Positions 57,016 to 64,000 of a stretch of 64,000 nucleotides of DNA are shown here, piece by piece. This DNA comes from Abelmoschus esculentus. Lineage: Eukaryota; Streptophyta; Magnoliopsida; Malvales; Malvaceae. Positions within the stretch are counted from its first letter, which is position 1, and each line of letters begins with the position of its first letter. A program made the translations under genes and the position numbers. Under the pieces are notes generated by a model, which was given only the letters and a program-made list of their open reading frames with translations, was not told where the DNA came from and did not search any database. The stretch spans positions 15,734,737 through 15,798,736 of the forward strand of contig JAUCBN010000034.1 in the NCBI GenBank assembly GCA_035048815.1. Direction: 5' to 3'.

Positions 57016-58200
57016 CGTGATGGTTGGGAGGATATATTCCTTCGTAGAAACTTGGGTAATCAGATGTTGAACGAACTCGTTGGATTTGCTCATCAGATTT
57101 GCAGCCTCCTTAGGTATGATTAACTTAATGGTCAATGGTATGTATCAATTCTAAATAGATTTTAAAGGGATGAAAATATTAACGCGAGATCATCATGGCC
57201 TAATTATAACAGCATGTACATGTACGTTACCAAGAGCGACATCAACAAAGATCGTTGAAAGTTAAGTTTTATATGCATTTATTCTTTTTGTACTAGATTA
57301 AGGATGACCAAAGGTTACTTTTAAGTTCGATGCTGTAAATGTGATTAATCTTATTTAATAAAGAACTCGAGCTAGAATGACTTTGGTTCAAAATATGATC
57401 GAAACGAGAGATTACTTTCATCATTTATACTTGTTTATATTCATCGTTCAATAAAAACAGGGCAACCCATACTTTAGTTCATTGAGCGTTTAGTGGTCAA
57501 CAACATAATTATTTTTGTTTTAAATGTCCAAATTATATCAAACAAATTATAATTGATGATGCTATTAATAGATAATATTAGTGGGTACACTTTTTCCCTT
57601 AAAAGGAGACATTAAGCTTTTTATTGTTGATTATAAAAGGATTTTTAGTGAGGCTCGTTTTCCTAAAAAAAATAACGATTAAGTGTTCGATTTGTATTAA
57701 AATTAAAAATTTAAATTAAAAAATTAAAAAATAATATCAAATTAAATAATGAAACTCTTTCCGGTGACTTTATAAAATTTACCATAAATTAATACATATG
57801 ATTAGGTTGAAGAAATTATTTGATAGATATAATTTACCACGTCATCTATAATATACATATAATAATATTCATCTACTTTAGTATAACTTTTAAATAATTA
57901 TTTACTTATTAATTATGTAAAAATTATTTTAAAAAATAAAATATTATTTATTAAATAAAAGTATAAATAAATTGATAAACCAAACTCATAGTATTTTTTC
58001 TTCGAATTGCCTTGATAAGGTTAATAAAGAACAATTCAGATCCAACACAACCTGCCCCGCGTACTTACAACGCAATTTCGCAAAATGGGCCTGTATCCAA
58101 CTCATGTTTCACGTGGCCGTGGTGCCCAAGCATTCGTCGGTTAACCTAATATAATATCGGGACCGCGTACATACTTTTCTAAATATATAAAATAAAATGC
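57016..58200. other. AT-rich spacer
   Basis: No gene recognised. AT-rich to about 58000, then a more even composition leading to the promoter at 58.2 kb. Confidence 0.5.
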
Positions 58201-58204
58201 CGAC

Positions 58205-58292
58205 TTAATGACACGTGGACGCATCTAAACAATTTCTTCGTCCTGGACTCTAATATCTGGACCGTCCATCCGCCTTAAATACCCTATATAAT
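58205..58292 (+). promoter_or_regulatory. Promoter with ABRE/G-box and TATA box
   Basis: ACACGTGGAC at 58211-58220 contains the CACGTG core of an ABRE, and TATATAATTAAGG begins at 58285. A transcript would start near 58317. No recognisable protein-coding gene follows. Confidence 0.6.
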
Positions 58293-58316
58293 TAAGGCTT
58301 TGTCAAGTGGAGAACC

Positions 58317-60985
58317 ACTCATTCCAACTAATTGATCTTATCTTTTCCTTCTTTACGCATTCTTTTTGCAGATCCGTTTCTCGCTTCGATGTCTCTCCTT
58401 TCGGGGGTTCTGTCTCAAGATTTGCTCGCATCGGCCTAACGTGCTCTTTTGTTATTCGATCTGGCACGATGAAAGGATTGACGTTGTCGGATCTATGCTT
58501 TCAGAGGCCTTTGCCGGCAAGAAAGCAAAGATTGAAATAAAGATCGGCGCTTCTGGCTTTCTTTGTATGTATTTGAAGGCCCTTGCAGGAATAAGGTCGT
58601 AGGTTTTATTGGCGTTTATGTTTAATTCATGTAATTTTGTAGGTATGGTCTCATCGGCGGCTGAGATTTGGAGATTCTTATTGTTTTCAGATGTACGGTG
58701 GTGATTAGCGAGGCGTCTGAAGTTGTGAACCGGCGATGTGGGATTGAATGGTTTGTTTTTGAAAGGATGTGTAAGATGTCAGGCTGAAGGTCCTACTGAT
58801 GATGTTTATTTGTTAGGGGACTGAGTCCTGTTCTATCTTTGTCGTCCAAGGCCTTTGCCATGACAGGTGCGCTTGCATGGCAGGTCACCCAAACTTAATA
58901 AAATTCTACTTTTTGGTGTTTTTGAGGGGAGTTCGCACGGGGTTGCCCGGGTTCTCCCCTCTGCTGCGGTGTCGCATCGTGTCTCCTGCTCTTTTATTTT
59001 TCCCCTTTCCCTTGCTCGATTTCCATATTTTTCCATCATACGGGATGGATGCTTGATCCAACATCATCATCAACGCTGGAATGCACTCCCAAGCCATACT
59101 ACTAGCGTATCTCAAGGCCAAGGTATTAATTTACATATTTTAACCCCAATTTGCCTTACAAAACTTTAGTTAATATGCAAATAGATTTAACATCAACTTA
59201 GACAACATGATACGGTAACAATTATTTTTTTAACAAATTAAGGGGTTTAAGTAGTTTGTATGGTAAAATGGTAATAATTGATATTCATGAACATGGTTTT
59301 TAAATTAATTATATTAATTTTGTGGGATATAGAATTTATTAATTTTTGAACTTAAACCCTTGTTTTCTAAAGTTATGCAGGAATTATATATATATTTTTT
59401 AAAATTTTGGTATTGATTTTCCCAGTTTTAGCAAGTACAATGGTAAGCATAAAATGAATATTTTTTGTTTTAATATAATTTGTTTTATCAATTCCAGCTT
59501 AACTTTAAATACCAATTTGAAGCAGAATTAATATATAGTCCTTAACAATAACTTAATATTTAGAGTAACACGGTTATTCTAAACTATAGAACATAAAAAT
59601 GGTTGTATTAGTTCATGGAGAGTATACACTGGTTTTATGCTCTCCAATCTTACGATTACAACTTAAATTAAACATATAAGGTTCTAACAGAAATATCAAT
59701 CCCAGCTGCACTGTTTATTAGATTTCAGTTTATTTTCATTTTCAATGCTATTGAATTCTCTTTTCTTTCTTTTCATTTGCTATTTATATCTTTACTTCAC
59801 TTTTGTTAGTGAAATGCATTTCGAGTATATCGGTATTGTTCTGCTAGTGCATAATGGAACTGTGTACTATCTTAGGAAAATGGCATATGTAGGTTGATGC
59901 AGCATATGTATTTTGCTTGTATATAGCTCTTGGTAGTTTTCTAGGCCTTTGCACAGGTGTCTGTTTTCATCGGCTTGAAGGTACATTGTGTAGAAGATTT
60001 CGTTTGAAGATTTCACAGCAGCAAACATAAAAATGTTGGGTGGTATTTCTGGGTTTACACCATTCCATCATGTATAGCTTGGTCACGATGGTGATTGAAA
60101 TGGGGTTCTGAGGTATTTCTGTATTTTCTCTATTCCATCATGTTGTTTTGCTCTACTTTTTCATAGAAACTGGAAATGAAGGTATGTTGGAGGAAGTGTT
60201 TGACGGTATAGCTTGGACACATCAGTGAGCGTTTGATGTTGGAGGTATTTCTGGATTTTACCCTATATCGACTTGTTCCGTGACCTTTGTTTTTGATAGA
60301 AACTGGATATCAATCTATGCTGGATGAAGTGTTTGTCTCTCAGTAACTTGGTCATGGCTGTGAGTATAACGGTGTTGTGAGGTATTGTGGCTTTTCAATA
60401 TTCCCTTTTGTTGCATCTCTTTCGTTTTGATAGAAACTGGAAATCAAGGCATGTGGGATGAAGTGTGATGCTGTTTGAAGGTATTTTTAGCTTTAATCTA
60501 TCATGTTCCTTATCCCCCCTGTTTTGAGTAACGCCGGAAAAGATATGTGCTGTGAAGTGTTTGTCTATCTAGCTTGGTTGACATTCAGGGTTTAAGTTGC
60601 AAGTCATTAGAAGCACTGCGGAGACACATAATTGAGCTGTGGAGGCATTCAATTTCAGCATCCCATGCCCGTAAGCCGTAGCAGGTCAATCCTTTGAAGA
60701 TTTTTCAACCAACTGCAAATGTTGAAGCATTAAGTGATTTGAACATATCTTGGTTTTATGCAGTGATGTAGTGAGATTAGTTTTTGTTGCGGAAGATTAT
60801 CAAATTGTGAATGAGGTACAAGGAGACCGTGTAAACCAGTTCCTTTAGATAGTGAAAATTTTTCTGCCGACTGCCGTGGTTTTTCCCCTTAATTATCAAG
60901 GGGTTTTCCACGTAAATTCTGGTGTTTGCTTTCTTTCTTTTTTTCCCCCTTATGTTTATTCTGCAGGTATGATGAACGTGTGCCA
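58317..60985 (+). ncRNA. Putative non-coding or small-peptide transcription unit
   Basis: Downstream of a clear promoter the composition shifts toward gene-like, and splice-like signals recur (for example GGCCAAG then GTATTAATTT at 59119, TTTGCACAG near 59956 and GGCTTGAAG then GTACATTG near 59980). There is no long frame and no protein family I recognise. The best small frame is 23 codons at 58468-58539 (MKGLTLSDLCFQRPLPARKQ start); a 16-codon frame, MSLLSGVLSQDLLASA, precedes it. Extent and strand are inferred from the promoter only. It could be a lncRNA, a leader with small frames, or a gene whose coding part was lost. Confidence 0.35.
60042..60600. repeat. Degenerate tandem array, five units of about 70-137 bp
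   Basis: Units begin with GGTATT(T)(C)T at 60042, 60112, 60244, 60381 and 60480. A full unit carries, in order, GGTATTTCTG, a pyrimidine stretch, TTTTGATAGAAACTGGAAAT, then CAAGG(T/C)ATG, (G)GATGAAGTGTTTGTC and AGCTTGGTCA. The first unit lacks its middle and the fourth its end. The core looks like a splice acceptor, a 15-base exon and a donor repeated along the array. Confidence 0.75.
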
Positions 60986-61480
60986 CTTTGAATTCTCGGT
61001 GAATTAAGGCCGGAAGGTTATATATTTATAATTTCATATAGATAATTTTTTATATAGAAGATATCTAAGATTTTTGTAACGAAGCCAATTTCATATTTCT
61101 TTGATTTTTACTCGTTACCAGTTAATTTTGATTTTTTTTCTTCTTGATCTTGAATTCTTCCCCTAAATTACCAGTTAATATTTTATTTACCTCTATATAA
61201 AATTGGAAAACTGAAGTTTTAATTATTTGACGTAAGTCCTTTAATTTTAAGATAATTATCTTTGTTTACTTTTACTTTTATAATTTGGTCCACACGTTTT
61301 TATACGATAGTAAGGTGGTTGTTGGTGATATAGAGTGGATTTAACTGATGAGTAAAAATAATAAATGGATCCAGGTAAATAAGTTTATTAAATTCAAGTG
61401 TGTTGTAAAGTCCTATTTCTTATGGTAAAGGAAAAGAACGAAAATAGAACTTTTCACCGCGCGTTTCTTTCTGTGTCCAG
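60986..61480. other. AT-rich spacer
   Basis: Nothing recognisable between the repeat-bearing unit and the tRNA-like sequence. Confidence 0.5.
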
Positions 61481-61482
61481 GA

Positions 61483-61568
61483 AGATCTGTAAGCTCAAAA
61501 TGGCAGAGCGCTCAATCCCATCTTGATAGAGGATCGAGAGGTTGGTGGTTCGAATCCACCCGGATCTG
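61483..61568 (+). tRNA. tRNA-like sequence, anticodon uncertain
   Basis: The acceptor arms AGATCTG and CGGATCT pair over seven positions with one G-T wobble. The D stem is GCTC/GAGC around AAAATGGCA. The T arm is perfect, GGTGG-TTCGAAT-CCACC, with an exact Pol III B-box GGTTCGAATCC. Between the D and T arms are 34 bases, 11 more than a standard class I tRNA. They fold as CTCAATCC/GGATCGAG, as in an intron-bearing anticodon arm, or alternatively give a long variable arm. The loop lacks U33 in either fold and no T-run terminator follows, so a decayed tRNA or tRNA-derived element is likely. Confidence 0.5.
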
Positions 61569-61817
61569 TAGTTGTAATCGTGAACCACCATGAAAAAGAT
61601 AGGAAACGATTTTGGATAAATCTCTGATTCCCTAATTTAATCGTAGTGTTAAATTCCCAATTTAATCCATCGTCTTAATATGTTTCAACTTACTCATCGA
61701 GGACTTAGTTTTCCATTCATCAAATTTATTAGGATTCATACTATTTATGTAGATTTAAACATTTTAACACATCACATCCCAACCTCTGTTTAGTTAAAGT
61801 GAGAAAAGGGAGCGAAG

Positions 61818-63965
61818 ATGATAAAGGCTGTGTGATGGTGTTGATTGTTGAACACTCAAGGCAAGACTCGACTAGCAAAATTTTACGATTATCTGGTGAA
61901 GTTGTATTTATCTTTCTCTTTTCACAATTGAAGTTCGGTATATTGTTAACTAATCCAAATTCCTTCACAATAATCGACGTGGCTCCGAAATTTGGTTCAA
62001 ATCAGCCAGTGGAGAAGCAGCAGGAGCTTACATACGCGGCGTTTTGGCAGGTTCAGATCTCTCAATTTGTTATTGTTTTAGCTTGTTATTAATTTGAATT
62101 TATCTGCTTGGGTCGAATGAATCTCGTTTTCCTTTTTTGTAATCTCCTTCGGTATGCTGCCTAATCGATTCTTCTTGAATTCGTACTTATAGTACTTTTG
62201 ACTTTCTTTTTTCCCTTTCAGTTTTGATTTTTATCAGTAGAGCTGAGAACGTAAGTAATTTCATAGATGCGGAATCAGTTTTTGGTCCGGTAGTTTCTTT
62301 TGTTTTTTCTTCTTATAATTTTCCCTTGTTCTTTTAAGACTTGACATCCATTAGTTTCCATTTATATTCTCCTCTTGATTAGAGTTTTTGTTTGAATCTT
62401 ATCAATACCTTCCTTAGCTTTAGTACAAGAATTCTGTTTAATTGTTTCATATGTCTCCCTCGCAGGATAGTTGCCTTGTCTACAAGCATTTTGATACTCT
62501 TTACTTTGTCTTTGTGTTTGATAGTTCTGAAAATGAGCTAGCGATACTTGACTTGATACAAGGTATCGTTTGCAATTTTATTTTAGAATTTACTTATAAT
62601 GGACTGATCTATCTATGAAATGTAGTTCTCCTTAGTTATATCCCTTTCCGGATCTAGATTTGAATTGACTCTGTATTTGGAGATGTCTCAATAGTCAATA
62701 CTTAAATGTTGCATTATAGATATGAAACCTCTTTTATAAAGTTGGATGGATTCATTGTTATGGTCTCTGTGATGATTTGAAGTTAAATTTAGTTTGGAAG
62801 CACCTTTTTATGGAGTAGATTTTGTTATTTGAGGATTTAGTGAAAAATGGACTTTGATTTTCGTATGTGTGCTGGAATGGGCGATAATTGTTGTTGTGTC
62901 ACCCGACTTTGTTGTATTTACCTCAGGTGTCGGATTAAGTGGAAAGGTTTGATTGTCACCCATCTTTTCTCTATGAACAATGTTAGCAATTAGTGTTTTT
63001 AAACTGTAAGATTCAATGGATTCTTGACTCTAAAATTGTATGTTTTTTTTCTTATTCAGAACAATTTAGCATGTTTGTCATGCATTTCCTTACAAACTAG
63101 AAAGCCATAAACAATAATTATTTTAAATATTTGATCATTTTACGTACTTTAGATATGATGCCTTCAATTTTTGTGGAAACGTAGGACAAATGCTTCAAGA
63201 ATGTTTGCGAGCTTGACATTGTGTTCAATTACAGCAAGGTTATATCTCTCTTCACTGATATCTGTATCTATTTCGTGTCAAAGTAAAGTTCATCTTTATT
63301 TATAGTTTGGTTCTTTGAAATGCAAGAGGATGGCACAGCTAATTTACCAGAAATGATATTGTTGCAAAACATTTATGGTGTATGCTTTGGTTTCTAAACT
63401 TTATTTGATGATAGGGAAAGCTTTATTTGTGGTACCAAAAGGGTCGATTGCCATGGAGCTTGCCTAGAGTAACTCTGGAAGTTACCTTTGCCAAAGTTCC
63501 ATAGTATTTTGACTCAATCACCATGCAGATTGCTGAGAGTAACTTTTGAAAGCGTTGCCTAAGTTCCTTAGTTCCACCAGTTTTTCATGTTATAGTCAAT
63601 CTAAAGTTTCTAATAAAGATGAGCATTATTGCCTTTATGCGCTGCTAACCAAGGATTGACTTTAGAATAAGCTCAATAGTCACTTCCTATTGCATCATTT
63701 TAATTTCCTATCTGTGCCCTAAAATATAAATTAAAGTCCCTAGAATATCTTATTTTTACAAGACGATTCTGATTTAAATCTACCTTGCTTTTGCTTGGTC
63801 ATTTTTGTTCCTCACCGACATGGGCCTGGTTAATATATTCATTTTATTCAAATCTTCTATAAACTCTTTGTAGGTACACACGATCCTGGATGAGATGGTT
63901 TTTGGAGCTCAAGTTGTGGAAACAAGTTCATCAGAAGTTATAAAGGCAGTTGAAGAGATTTCTAA
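61818..63965 (+). pseudogene. AP3S: AP-3 adaptor complex sigma subunit, unprocessed pseudogene (partial at window edge)
   Basis: AP-3 sigma is the small subunit of the adaptor that sorts cargo to the vacuole. Exon-like blocks in order: 61818-61895 (MIKAV, then NTQGKTRLAKFYDYL), 62006-62050 (PVEKQQEL), 62238-62289 (RAENVSNFIDAESVFGP), 62466-62562 (YKHFDTLYFVFVFDSSENEL), 63168-63238 (DKCFKNVCELDIVFNYSK), 63874-63965 (VHTILDEMVFGAQVVETSSS). Lesions: TGA at codon 6 (61833-61835) and again at 61842-61844; extra and missing bases in exon 2, where the ELIRGVF-type stretch is broken; the exon 5 acceptor reads AA instead of AG at 63166-63167; TAG replaces the Leu of VETLDKCF at 63182-63184. The last exon is beyond the window. 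Introns are kept, so it is a decayed gene copy. Confidence 0.88.
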
Positions 63966-63983
63966 GTGCTGTCTCTATCCTTT

Positions 63984-64000
63984 CCTCTCTCTCTCTCTTT
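63984..64000. repeat. CT microsatellite at the right edge
   Basis: A TC run in what should be the last intron of the AP-3 sigma pseudogene; it continues past the window. Confidence 0.8.

Noticed and set aside
58790..58840. Possible C/D snoRNA (TGATGATG then CTGA)
   Set aside because: Only about 30 bases separate the boxes, no terminal stem or second box pair, so it does not form a snoRNA.
59050..59090. miR172-like sequence (antisense TTGATGATGATGTTG)
   Set aside because: Only a partial match to miR172, and no complementary arm nearby.
60042..60600. CRISPR-like repeat spacing
   Set aside because: Units are long, degenerate and of unequal length in a plant nuclear context; a decayed tandem repeat.

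Overview
This is a plant nuclear window, from an AT-rich eudicot genome with small introns and gene spacing of a few kilobases. The proteins read most like rosid or Malvales homologues, but the species cannot be fixed from sequence alone. Thirteen genes were reconstructed exon by exon: twelve complete coding regions and one (BELL) cut by the left edge. Every complete multi-exon model closes in frame with GT/GC-AG introns. Two gene relics, several non-autonomous DNA transposons, a LINE relic, a tRNA-like sequence and one promoter-led stretch with no recognisable protein make up the rest.

Layout, left to right: BELL homeodomain gene BLH2/4 (minus, first coding exon only); decayed DA1/DAR1 peptidase pseudogene; PQ-loop vacuolar transporter; RMA-type RING E3 ligase (minus); UPF0496/DUF677 protein (minus); FQR1-like quinone reductase (minus); splicing factor U2AF65; PPR336-like mitochondrial PPR protein; a tandem duplication with a nested MULE-like MITE; DUF620 protein; ANP32-like acidic LRR protein; TauE/SafE transporter; chromatin remodeller DDM1; succinate dehydrogenase flavoprotein SDH1; GRAS factor SCL4/7; LINE relic; putative non-coding transcription unit with a degenerate repeat array; tRNA-like sequence; AP-3 sigma pseudogene reaching the right edge.

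The genes do not form one pathway. Their order is conserved: from memory of Arabidopsis locus numbers, BLH2, DAR1, PQ-loop, FQR1-like, U2AF65A and the PPR gene match At4g36870 down to about At4g36680, while DUF620, DDM1, SDH1-1 and SCL4 match At5g66740 to At5g66770. The join between the two blocks falls near 26.4-28.6 kb, where the duplication and nested insertion lie.

The most notable anomaly is in DDM1. An otherwise intact gene lacks eight codons of the conserved segment just before the first helicase motif. Also notable are three introns that start with GC rather than GT, the two pseudogenes with identifiable lesions, and the unexplained transcription-unit-like region at 58.2-61.0 kb. I found no CRISPR array, operon or other prokaryote-type system.
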